From the NCBI GenBank assembly GCA_964499285.1, contig CAZCLA010000025.1:1-49123 (forward strand): a DNA stretch of 49,123 bases, written 5' to 3'. The DNA comes from JAGFIY01 sp964499285. GTDB taxonomy: Bacteria; Bacteroidota; Ignavibacteria; Ignavibacteriales; Melioribacteraceae. A program made the translations under genes and the position numbers. The notes under the pieces were generated by a model. The model was not told where the DNA came from and did no database searches. It was given only the letters and a program-made list of their open reading frames with translations. Below, piece after piece: positions 16,540-25,145 of the stretch (position 1 is the first letter of the stretch; every line of letters begins with the position of its first letter).

Positions 16540-17679
16540 ATGAACAAATTATTCTCCGATTTAGTTATTGTCGAATTAGCAAGTGTGCTTGCCGGTCCTT
16601 CAGTCGGGATGTTTTTTGCGGAATTGGGAGCCACAGTAATTAAAGTCGAAAATCCAAGAACAAATGGGGACATTACTCGAAGCTGGCACACAAAAGACGA
16701 AAATTCTCAATCTGATATTTCAGCTTATTTTTCGTGTGTTAATTGGGGAAAGTATTCGATTGGACTGGATTTTAATAATTCAGATGAATTTAGACTGCTT
16801 AAAAAATTGATTGAAAAAGCCGATGTAGTGATAGTTAGTTTTAAACCAGGCGATGCTAAAAAACTAAACCTAGATTATGAATCCTTTTCCAAGATAAACG
16901 AAAAAATTATTTATGCTGAGATTAACGGATTTGGAGAAAATGATGAACGTCCGGCATTTGATGCCATTTTACAGGCTGCTACTGGTTTTATGTCTATCAA
17001 TGGAACTGATCAGACAGGTCCATTGAAAATGCCAGTTGCATTAATAGATGTACTTGCCGGTCATCACCTCAAAGAAGCAATATTAATTTCACTAATTAAC
17101 AGAATGAAAACCGGAATTGGTGCTAATGTTAAAACATCTTTATTTAATTCGGGTATTGTCTCATTAGTAAACCAAGCAGCAAATTTTTTGTTCACGAATA
17201 AAATACCAAAACGAACGGGATCCGAACATCCCAACATTGTTCCTTATGGATCGATTTTTACGACATCCGACAATGTTGAAATTGTGTTTGCTGTAGGTAC
17301 CGATAATCAATTCGCAAAATTGTGTGAACTACTGGATTTGAATTATTTAAAAGATGATAAAAAGTTTTCAACTAATAAAATGCGCGTAAAAAACAGAAGG
17401 GAGCTTCTATTAATTTTATCGAAAAAACTGAGCGGAATGAATTCTGAAATACTTTTACCAAAACTAGAGGAACATAAAATTCCAGCTTCCAAAATCAATA
17501 ATATTGAAGAAGCAATTTCGTCCTATGTATCAAAAAATCTGTTGAATAATCACAGCGGTCTTCGAGGGATAAAATCTATTGCTTTTGAAAGTGATTCGAT
17601 TAAACTTGACAAAGATATCCTTCCGCCACCCCATTTCAACGAACACCGAGATTTTATAATAAAAAATTTTATTGATTGA
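16540..17679 (+). CDS. CaiB/BaiF-type class III CoA-transferase
   Basis: The 379-residue protein moves CoA between carboxylic acids through an aspartyl-CoA anhydride. It begins with the family signature LVIVELASVLAGPSVGMFFAELGATVIKVENP. Asp170 in MPVALIDVLAGHH matches the catalytic Asp169 of formyl-CoA transferase. The typical LNxxD/FSKINEKIIYAEINGFG block follows at 107-132. Substrates cannot be told from sequence and no acyl-CoA dehydrogenase or ligase is nearby. It is convergent with trkH, with only four bases between the stop codons. Confidence 0.93.
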   Translation: MNKLFSDLVIVELASVLAGPSVGMFFAELGATVIKVENPRTNGDITRSWHTKDENSQSDISAYFSCVNWGKYSIGLDFNNSDEFRLLKKLIEKADVVIVSFKPGDAKKLNLDYESFSKINEKIIYAEINGFGENDERPAFDAILQAATGFMSINGTDQTGPLKMPVALIDVLAGHHLKEAILISLINRMKTGIGANVKTSLFNSGIVSLVNQAANFLFTNKIPKRTGSEHPNIVPYGSIFTTSDNVEIVFAVGTDNQFAKLCELLDLNYLKDDKKFSTNKMRVKNRRELLLILSKKLSGMNSEILLPKLEEHKIPASKINNIEEAISSYVSKNLLNNHSGLRGIKSIAFESDSIKLDKDILPPPHFNEHRDFIIKNFID

Positions 17680-17683
17680 TCTA

Positions 17684-19132
17684 TCAGCTTTTCCAGAATG
17701 CAGGCGAAAAGATCAAAAGAATTGTGAACAATTCCAATCTTCCCATCAACATAAGAAATGAAAGAAACCACTTGCCAAGATCAGGGATATGCGCAAAATT
17801 TTGTGTTGGTCCAACGGATGATATAGCGGGACCAACATTACCGAGCGAAGTAGCAACCGAGCCAAATGCTGATTCAAAGTCTAACCCGAAAAGCGACATA
17901 ACGAGTGTTCCAACCAAGACAATTCCTATGTAAAAAAGGAAGAAAGCAAGAATGTTTGAAATTATATCCTGCGAAACAGCATTTTTGTTGAACCTAACTC
18001 TAATTACGGCACGGGGATGAACAAGTCTTTTCAATTCGCTGAAACTGTTGCGGATAAGTAATTGATGTCTTACTATTTTTATTCCGCCTGCTGTTGAACC
18101 GGCACAACCTCCTATAAATAAAAGCATAAAGAAAAGAAGTTTGAAAAACGGTCCCCAAATTTCATAATCTGCCGTAACATATCCTGTAGTCGTAACAATC
18201 GAAACCACCTGAAACAAAGAATTACGAAAAGATTCTTCGATTCCGTAAATATCAAGTATATAAATACTCGCAGCAATTAAAATCGAAAAAGAAATGAGAA
18301 TTTTTACATAAAACTTAAACTCGTCATTTTGCCCGAACACCGAAAACTTTCCGTGCAGCCCATAATAGTGAAGCGAAAAATTAACTCCCGCTAAAAACAT
18401 AAAGAAAATAATAACATAATGAATAAACGGAGAATCATATGCAGCTATACTTGCCTGTTTAGTAGAAAAACCTCCGGTTGCCATTGTGGTTAAAGAATGA
18501 TTTATTGCATCGAACAATGACATTCCTCCAAGCATAAGCAGAAGCGCTTCCATTCCGGTAAGAATTACATAAATTCCCCACAATCTTTTTGCTGTTTCAC
18601 GAACCCTTGGGTGAATTTTATCTTTTGTAGGTCCCGGCACTTCGGCAACAAAAAGCTGCATACCTCCGATTCCGAGTATTGGCATAATAGCAAGCGACAG
18701 AACAATTATTCCCATTCCCCCAAGCCATTGAGTTGCGCTTCGCCAGAGAAGTAATCCTGGAGGAATTTCTTCGATGTTATTAAGGATTGATGCACCGGTT
18801 GTTGTAAATCCTGAAATTGTTTCGAAGAATGCATCAGTGTAATTTGGGATTGCACCATGAATTACAAAAGGAAGTGCGCCGAAAAGAGAAAGTATTATCC
18901 AGCCTAGCCCCACAACAATATAACCTTCCCTTCGTCTTATTTCGGGATCTTTCTCCTTGGTAAAAAAGAAAAGAAAAGAACCAATTATTGATGTTGCAGT
19001 GCCTACGCTTACTAAAACGATAACATCATTAGCCCCATAATAAATCGAGAACGGAATACAAAGCGTCATAAAAATCCCTTCCAAGATCAGAAGGAACCCG
19101 ATGATATTTGAAATGACTTTAGTGTTTATCAT
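17684..19132 (-). CDS. trkH: TrkH/KtrB-family potassium uptake channel subunit
   Basis: The 482-residue inner-membrane protein has four pore-helix repeats. Selectivity-filter regions are visible as SGFTTTGAS, TTMATGGFS, IVTTTGYVT and ATSLGNVGP, and the conserved GGCAGSTAGGIKIVRH follows the third. It moves K+ (or Na+) inward under control of the TrkA ring. The start codon directly follows the stop of trkA (TAA|ATG), so the two proteins come from one message and are translationally coupled. Confidence 0.95.
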   Translation of the reverse strand: MINTKVISNIIGFLLILEGIFMTLCIPFSIYYGANDVIVLVSVGTATSIIGSFLFFFTKEKDPEIRRREGYIVVGLGWIILSLFGALPFVIHGAIPNYTDAFFETISGFTTTGASILNNIEEIPPGLLLWRSATQWLGGMGIIVLSLAIMPILGIGGMQLFVAEVPGPTKDKIHPRVRETAKRLWGIYVILTGMEALLLMLGGMSLFDAINHSLTTMATGGFSTKQASIAAYDSPFIHYVIIFFMFLAGVNFSLHYYGLHGKFSVFGQNDEFKFYVKILISFSILIAASIYILDIYGIEESFRNSLFQVVSIVTTTGYVTADYEIWGPFFKLLFFMLLFIGGCAGSTAGGIKIVRHQLLIRNSFSELKRLVHPRAVIRVRFNKNAVSQDIISNILAFFLFYIGIVLVGTLVMSLFGLDFESAFGSVATSLGNVGPAISSVGPTQNFAHIPDLGKWFLSFLMLMGRLELFTILLIFSPAFWKS

Positions 19133-20473
19133 TTATTGGAAAAGTTTTTCTGCTTTGTTAACAGCACCGGGAAGAGCAAACAATACAACTTTATCTTCCG
19201 CCTGAAGAATTGTGTCACCAACAATAATATTCGCTTCATGATCTCTGATATAACCGCCGAGTATTGCGTTTTCCGGAAACTTAAGTTTTTTAACTGGCTT
19301 CTTAGTAATCTGCGAACCAGCCTTTACGTTAAACTCATAAACATCAGCGTCAATTCCCTGAAGTGTTGCAACAGAAATTACATCGGACTTTCTGATAAAT
19401 CTCGAAATATTATTTGCTGCAATCAACTTTTTGTTTATCAAAGAATCCAAGCCGATTGTTTGAGTAAGCGGGATATAGTCAACATTATCGACTTGAGCAA
19501 TTGTTTTTTCGACCCCGAGATGCTTTGCCATAAGGCAGGTAATAATATTAGTTTCGGCATCATTTGTCACCGCGATAAATGCATCCATATCTATTATGCC
19601 TTCTTGAGCAAGCAAATCAAGATCACGTCCATCGCCTTGAATTACCAATGTTTTCTGAAGATAGTCCGCTAGGTCCGAAGTTTTTTCCTCATTCGATTCG
19701 ATTAATTTTATGTTAGCTTCGTTCTCAAGAAGTTTCGCGGTTTTTCTTCCTATTTTTCCGCCTCCGAGAATCATGATGTTTTCGATCTTAGTCTCAACTT
19801 TTCCCGAAAGTTTAAGAATTTCAGGCACTCCGGTTGAGTTAGTTATAAAAAATATCTGATCGTTCGGCAATAAAATATCCGATCCCGAAGGAATAATTGT
19901 TCTAATACCGCGGTGAATTGCAACTATTCTAAAATCGAGCGAACTGTATTCCTGTGCAATAGTTTGAAGTGTTTTTCTGCTGACAGGAAATTGCTTATCG
20001 AGCTTAATCCCGAGAAGGACGAGTTTTCCATCTTCGAACTCTATAACATCGGTCGCTGCTGCTCTTTCGATAAGTTTATATACTTCTAAAGCTGCTAGTT
20101 CTTCAGGATAAATTAAGTGATCGATCCCAAGACTCAAAAACATCTCCTTGTGATCGGTAGAAACATATTCCGCGTTGCTCACCCTTGCAATAGTTTTATT
20201 TGCACCAAGTTTTTTAGCGAGAATGCATGTGTTGATATTTACGGATTCTGAAGAAGTTACAGCCACAACCAGATCAGCATCCGCACATTTAGCTTCTTCC
20301 AAAACTTTTATAGAGGTAGAAGAACCGTAAATTGTTAAAACATCAGTAGAAGAATCAGTTCTGTCAAGACTAGATGAATCCACATCGACTACAACAATGT
20401 CGTGTTCTTCGGATGAGAGTTGTTTGGCTAAATGATAACCAACTTCTCCCGCACCGGCAATTATTATTCTCAT
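19133..20473 (-). CDS. trkA: Trk system potassium uptake regulator TrkA
   Basis: The 446-residue cytosolic protein has two tandem RCK modules. Each begins with a Rossmann nucleotide-binding loop: GAGEVG (6-11) with acidic VVVDVD, and GGGKIG near residue 235 with KLIESNEEK. Each is followed by a TrkA-C domain. In known systems NAD(H) or ATP binding by these domains gates TrkH. It is the first gene of the trkA-trkH pair and is divergent from the DUF72 gene. Confidence 0.96.
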   Translation of the reverse strand: MRIIIAGAGEVGYHLAKQLSSEEHDIVVVDVDSSSLDRTDSSTDVLTIYGSSTSIKVLEEAKCADADLVVAVTSSESVNINTCILAKKLGANKTIARVSNAEYVSTDHKEMFLSLGIDHLIYPEELAALEVYKLIERAAATDVIEFEDGKLVLLGIKLDKQFPVSRKTLQTIAQEYSSLDFRIVAIHRGIRTIIPSGSDILLPNDQIFFITNSTGVPEILKLSGKVETKIENIMILGGGKIGRKTAKLLENEANIKLIESNEEKTSDLADYLQKTLVIQGDGRDLDLLAQEGIIDMDAFIAVTNDAETNIITCLMAKHLGVEKTIAQVDNVDYIPLTQTIGLDSLINKKLIAANNISRFIRKSDVISVATLQGIDADVYEFNVKAGSQITKKPVKKLKFPENAILGGYIRDHEANIIVGDTILQAEDKVVLFALPGAVNKAEKLFQ

Positions 20474-20588
20474 ATACAGTAAATTTTAAATAGTCAGCTA
20501 AAGTTAAGCTTGTTTACTAAAATTATCCAATGGATTTCGTAATTTGTGATTGCTGACTATTTTACTTAACAATAATATAAACCAATAA

Positions 20589-21455
20589 ATGGCAAATCTA
20601 CATATCGGAACATGCAGTTGGAAATATGATTCATGGCGGGGAATAATTTATCCGGTAAAGGGAGACATAAATTATTTAAAAGAATATTCGCAACACTATA
20701 ATAGTGTTGAGGTGGATCAGTGGTTTTGGTCGCTTCATGCAAAGAACAAAATTGCTTTACCCGATCCTAAAACCGTGACTGATTATAACTTATCAGTTAC
20801 TGATAAATTTAACTTTACGATAAAAATGCCGAACAGTATAACACTTACTCATTTTTACAAAAAATCTAAAAACGATCCCTTGATTGAGAACGATCATTTT
20901 CTCTCATCAGAACTACTAGAACAATTCAATCAAAGCATTATTGCTATGGATAAAAAGATCGGCATGGTTATGTACCAGTTTGAGTATCTGAACAAAAATA
21001 AAATGAATTCGCAGATAGATTTTCAATTTCAATTTGTAAATTTTATGAATAATGAAAATCATAAATATCCGACGGCAATCGAAATAAGAAATCCCAATTA
21101 TATAAATGACGATTATTTTGATTTCTTAAATGAAAACGAGATTTACCATGTTTTTCTTCAAGGTTATTATATGCCAAACATTCTTGAAATTTACGAACAA
21201 CACAAGAAGAAAATTAAAGGGAAAACTGTTATTCGTCTCCATGGACCTGATAGAAAAGGAATTGAAGAATTGACCGGTGGAAATTGGAATGAGATTGTGA
21301 ATCCAAAGGACGAAGAGTTAAGTAAAATAGCCGAAATGATATACGATTTGCTAAATCGCGAAGTAGAAATTTATCTAAATGTAAACAATCACTATGAAGG
21401 TTGCGCCCCGAAAACAATTGAACGGATAAAAAGCTTATTAAAAGAAATTTATTAG
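20589..21455 (+). CDS. DUF72/YecE family protein
   Basis: The 288-residue TIM-barrel-like protein starts with the family signature IGTCSWKYDSWRGIIYP, followed by YSQHYNSVEVDQWFWSLH, FNFTIKMPNSITLTH and a late VIRLHGPDRKG / EIYLNVNNHYEGCAPKTIERI. The biochemical role of this widespread family is not established. The next gene starts 22 bp later on the same strand, so co-transcription is possible. Confidence 0.9.
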   Translation: MANLHIGTCSWKYDSWRGIIYPVKGDINYLKEYSQHYNSVEVDQWFWSLHAKNKIALPDPKTVTDYNLSVTDKFNFTIKMPNSITLTHFYKKSKNDPLIENDHFLSSELLEQFNQSIIAMDKKIGMVMYQFEYLNKNKMNSQIDFQFQFVNFMNNENHKYPTAIEIRNPNYINDDYFDFLNENEIYHVFLQGYYMPNILEIYEQHKKKIKGKTVIRLHGPDRKGIEELTGGNWNEIVNPKDEELSKIAEMIYDLLNREVEIYLNVNNHYEGCAPKTIERIKSLLKEIY

Positions 21456-21477
21456 AATCAAAATAAAGGAGAGTTTG

Positions 21478-22560
21478 ATGGAGAGAAGAAAATTCATTAT
21501 TAAAGTCGCGGCTGCAGCTGCTGGATCGACGGTACTCCTTTCATCATGCGGAAAGGATGAACAGAACAAAAGTGCCGCAATAATAAACAGAAAAACCTAT
21601 GAATGGAAAATGGTAACAACATGGTCGCCGCATTTCCCTGTGCTTGGTGAAGGAGCTGATGAACTTGCAAAAACGATTGAAATCATGTCCGAAGGCAGAA
21701 TTAAAATTCAAGTTTACGGCGGAGGCGAGCTTGTTCCCGCTCTCGAAACATTTGACGCAGTTAGTCAGGGTCTTGCGGAAATGGGACATTCAGCCAGTTA
21801 CTATTGGGCTGGTAAAGCTCCGGCTGCGCAGTTCTTTACTTCTGTTCCTTTCGGGATGAGTTCAGAAGATACATACAGTTGGTTTTTTGACGGCGGTGGG
21901 CTGGAACTGTGGAATGAAGTTTACGCACCGTTTAATGTTACAGTTTTCCCGGCCGGCAACACCGGATCACAGATGGGTGGGTGGTTCAACAAAGAAATTA
22001 AAAGTTTAGCGGATTTGAAAGGATTAAAAATCCGGCTTCCGGGAATCGGAGGAAAGATCATTTCAAAAGCAGGTGCAACTTCTATTCTTTCACCCGGTGG
22101 CGAAATATACACTAACCTCGAACGCGGTGTGATTGATGCTACGGATTGGATTGGACCTTATCACGATTATCTTATGGGTTTTCATAAAATTGCAAAATAT
22201 TATTATCATCCAAGTTGGTCGGAAAGAACGGGAGTGGTTGAACTGATTTTGAATAAATCTGCTTATGAAGATTTACCGAATGATCTTCAAGAAATAATTA
22301 AATCAGCAGCTCTCGCGGCAAATCAGAAGATGCTTTCTAAAATTGATACCTTAAACTTAGAATATTATGAAAAATTAAAAACCGAAGGGAAAGTTCAGTT
22401 CAAAAACTTTCCGCCTGATGTTCTTGTAGCATTCAAAAAATATTCGGATGAGGTAATTGCGGAAATCACAACGTCCGATCCGATGAGCAAAAAAGTTTAT
22501 GAATCCTACTCGGCTTTTATGACGAAGATTGAAACTTGGAACAAGATTACTTCGCTTTGA
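21478..22560 (+). CDS. Orphan TRAP transporter solute-binding lipoprotein (DctP-like)
   Basis: The 360-residue protein begins MERRKFIIKVAAAAAG, with a twin-arginine-like start and a lipobox LLSSC. It continues with DctP-family features: EWKMVTTWSPHFPVLGEGADELAK, ALETFDAVSQGLAEMGHSASYYWAGK, LKGLKIRLPGIGGKII and GVIDATDWIGPYHDY. It resembles the 2-oxoacid-binding TakP branch more than C4-dicarboxylate DctP. The ATG at 21478 follows AAGGAG; the TTG three bases earlier is not needed. No DctQ or DctM membrane subunit is present nearby, so partners must be elsewhere or the protein has another role. Confidence 0.92.
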   Translation: MERRKFIIKVAAAAAGSTVLLSSCGKDEQNKSAAIINRKTYEWKMVTTWSPHFPVLGEGADELAKTIEIMSEGRIKIQVYGGGELVPALETFDAVSQGLAEMGHSASYYWAGKAPAAQFFTSVPFGMSSEDTYSWFFDGGGLELWNEVYAPFNVTVFPAGNTGSQMGGWFNKEIKSLADLKGLKIRLPGIGGKIISKAGATSILSPGGEIYTNLERGVIDATDWIGPYHDYLMGFHKIAKYYYHPSWSERTGVVELILNKSAYEDLPNDLQEIIKSAALAANQKMLSKIDTLNLEYYEKLKTEGKVQFKNFPPDVLVAFKKYSDEVIAEITTSDPMSKKVYESYSAFMTKIETWNKITSL

Positions 22561-22561
22561 C

Positions 22562-24499
22562 TTAATCAGGGGACGGTTCAACCCAGTTGCCGTCCTCCTT
22601 AATTATTTCTATAAGTTCGTCAACGGCTAATTTTGAATCTACACTTTTCCTTACAACGTTCTGTCCTTTATAAAGAGTTATTTTTCCCGGGCCGGATCCG
22701 ACATAACCATAATCAGCATCCGCCATTTCACCGGGACCGTTGACAATGCATCCCATTATTCCAATCTTAACTCCTTTCAGATGTTCAGTGCGGGAACGAA
22801 TCTTGTTTGTCACTTCCACTAAATCAAAAAGTGTCCTTCCGCAGGATGGGCAAGCGATGTATTCTGTTTTTGAAATCCTTACACGCGAAGCCTGTAAAAT
22901 TCCAAAGGCAGTCGCGTTGATAAAGTTTTCTTTTATTGCCGGATCACAATTGTTTACTCTCAGAAAAATTCCGTCGCCGAATCCATCAATTAATAGAGCA
23001 CCGCAGTCAGTTGCAGAATAAAGTCTGAACTGATCTTTTGATAAACCATTATATACTCGTTCGATTACGACAGGAACGTTTATTCGTTTATTTCGCAGCT
23101 CAAGAAAGGCTCTTCTTTGTTCGGGCATTCCATGTTTGTTGTTTGTACTCAAAAATAGAACAATCTTTTTTTCTCTAATATTACTTTCAAAATCCGGACT
23201 TAAAATGTCACTACAGTTTACTCTAACAAAACTAATAATGTCCGATAACTGTTCGTCCTGCAGTTTTGAATATTCAATCACAGGGTAACTGTTTTTTTTC
23301 GATTTTAAAGTAAGCCAATATTCATGATCAAAAATATAGTGGAGATTTTCGGGCGGTTCTATATTCAATGATTTTGAGCCGAGATATAGATAATCGCAGG
23401 CAATATCTTTCATCGACCATTTATCTAGATTTGGAAGATATTTGTAACCGACCTCCTCAAAATCCGGGTAACCTATGTTTACTTTTCGGCTGAAATCTAT
23501 TATAACTCTCGGCACATTGGATCCGCCGGTGTTAAATATCTCATCGGTTATAATTCTGTTGTATGAAAACGGGTCGTGACGATACTCGCCGATCGATGGA
23601 ATCGGTTTGTGATCGGTTCGTGTTTTATATCTTTCGGCAAGTTGAATTGCTACTGGGGCTTCGGCTTCCGGTTCTTCTGTCAGCGAAACTCTTATTGTAT
23701 CGCCGATTCCATCCTCAAGAAGCGCTCCTATTCCCACTGCTGATTTTATTCTTCCGTCCTCTCCGTCTCCTGCTTCCGTAACCCCGAGATGAATAGGATA
23801 CTGCATTTTATTTTGGATCATTGTCGCGGTGAGTAATCTGTAAGCCTGCACCATCACTTGAGTGTTGCTTGCTTTCATTGAAAGTACAATGTCGTAGTAA
23901 TTTAGATCCTCGCAAATTCGAACGAACTCGAGCGCAGATTCAACCATTCCGAGCGGGGTATCTCCGTAGCGGCTCATTATTCTATCGGAAAGCGAACCGT
24001 GATTTGTACCTATTCTCATCGCGGTTCCGTACTCTTTACAAATTTTTACCAACGGTGAGAATCTTTCGCGGATTCTTTCGATTTCAGCTTCATATTGATT
24101 ATCAGTATACTCAATCTGTTGAAACTTTTTCTTATCGGCGTAATTGCCGGGATTTACCCTAACTTTCTCGACAATTCTCGCGGCTTCTTCTGCTGCATTC
24201 GGGGTAAAATGAATATCTGCAATAAGCGGAACTTTGTAGCCGCGTTTTTTCAATTCATCTTTAATGTTTTTGAGATTTCTTGCTTCGTTTAAGCTTGGCG
24301 CGGTTATCCTAACATATTCACAGCCGGCATCAGCCATTCGTATAGTTTGCTCAACCGTAGCGATAGTATCCATAGTATCGGTAGTGGTCATACTTTGAAT
24401 TCTTATCGGGTTATCGCCGCCAAGAGGAACATCTCCAATATTTACAATTCTTGTTGTGAATCTTTTATATTCTGTTATGCTGCTGCAGTATTTTTTCAT
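22562..24499 (-). CDS. ispG: 4-hydroxy-3-methylbut-2-enyl diphosphate synthase, large form
   Basis: This iron-sulfur enzyme of the MEP isoprenoid pathway converts MEcPP to HMBPP. At 645 residues it is the large form, with an insert domain, known from Bacteroidota, Chlorobi, chlamydiae and plants; the E. coli form has about 370. The N-terminal TIM barrel has VPLGGDNPIRIQSMTTTDT, PLIADIHFTP and RIGTNHGSL. The C-terminal cluster domain has CPSCGRT and MGCIVNGPGEMADADYG, which carry the three 4Fe-4S cysteines. The start is supported by GGAAAG upstream. Dxr of the same pathway is encoded about 20 kb away. Confidence 0.97.
   Translation of the reverse strand: MKKYCSSITEYKRFTTRIVNIGDVPLGGDNPIRIQSMTTTDTMDTIATVEQTIRMADAGCEYVRITAPSLNEARNLKNIKDELKKRGYKVPLIADIHFTPNAAEEAARIVEKVRVNPGNYADKKKFQQIEYTDNQYEAEIERIRERFSPLVKICKEYGTAMRIGTNHGSLSDRIMSRYGDTPLGMVESALEFVRICEDLNYYDIVLSMKASNTQVMVQAYRLLTATMIQNKMQYPIHLGVTEAGDGEDGRIKSAVGIGALLEDGIGDTIRVSLTEEPEAEAPVAIQLAERYKTRTDHKPIPSIGEYRHDPFSYNRIITDEIFNTGGSNVPRVIIDFSRKVNIGYPDFEEVGYKYLPNLDKWSMKDIACDYLYLGSKSLNIEPPENLHYIFDHEYWLTLKSKKNSYPVIEYSKLQDEQLSDIISFVRVNCSDILSPDFESNIREKKIVLFLSTNNKHGMPEQRRAFLELRNKRINVPVVIERVYNGLSKDQFRLYSATDCGALLIDGFGDGIFLRVNNCDPAIKENFINATAFGILQASRVRISKTEYIACPSCGRTLFDLVEVTNKIRSRTEHLKGVKIGIMGCIVNGPGEMADADYGYVGSGPGKITLYKGQNVVRKSVDSKLAVDELIEIIKEDGNWVEPSPD
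22568..22600. terminator. Possible hairpin between convergent TRAP and ispG genes
   Basis: GGACGG (22571-22576) and CCGTCC (22590-22595) form a stem extended by a G-T and a G-C pair. It lies 8 bases after the TRAP stop codon. It overlaps the last codons of ispG and lacks a clean T run, so terminator function is only possible. Confidence 0.3.
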
Positions 24500-24523
24500 G
24501 TTGTTAAATTTTCTTTCCGGAAA

Positions 24524-25036
24524 TCAAATTAGATTTATGACAATTTGAGCAAATCGGTTCGCAGCTTGAGGATTTTGCCCAGTTATAACTTTCCCGCTCA
24601 CAACAACATCTTGATCGACATAAACAGCTCCAGATTTTTCAAGTTCTTTTTTATCTTCCAGAAAACAGGTTGCTTTTATTCCGGCAAGCAATCCCATACG
24701 AGCAAAAATAATAGGAGCGCTACAAACCGCTGCAAGAAATTTGTCGTGTTTTAGAAACTTGTTTATTACTTCTTTAAGAATCGGATTGTTCCAGTAAGTT
24801 TTAATCCCGTCTCCGCCAATTATCACAAATGCATTAAAATTAATCGGGTGAACATTATACAATTTTACATCGTTCTTTACTTTTAGTCCGTTTGATCCGG
24901 TACAAATCCCGTTGCTGTCGGAAACAACGAAAACATTAAATCCTTTTCTTAAAAAAGCTTTTGAAACGATTAAGTACTCCTCGCCCGAAAAGTCTTTTGC
25001 GGCTAAAAAAAGCAGAATATTCTTTTTTGTGTTCAT
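24524..25036 (-). CDS. DJ-1/PfpI family protein
   Basis: The 170-residue single-domain protein has a flavodoxin-like fold. The nucleophile-elbow cysteine sits in LAAVCSAPIIFARMG, and the family strand NAFVIIGGDGIKTYW precedes it. Members include proteases, glyoxalases and chaperones, so the activity cannot be assigned. It lies just upstream of ispG on the same strand (24 bp) and is divergent from dnaG. Confidence 0.88.
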   Translation of the reverse strand: MNTKKNILLFLAAKDFSGEEYLIVSKAFLRKGFNVFVVSDSNGICTGSNGLKVKNDVKLYNVHPINFNAFVIIGGDGIKTYWNNPILKEVINKFLKHDKFLAAVCSAPIIFARMGLLAGIKATCFLEDKKELEKSGAVYVDQDVVVSGKVITGQNPQAANRFAQIVINLI

Positions 25037-25145
25037 CTATTTCATCTAAATAACAGGTAAAGATAATTAAAAATCCAAAATGTTATTAAATTAGAGTTGT
25101 GTTAATCTGTTTGTTGTTTCCATTTTTTATTAAAAAGAACCTCAG

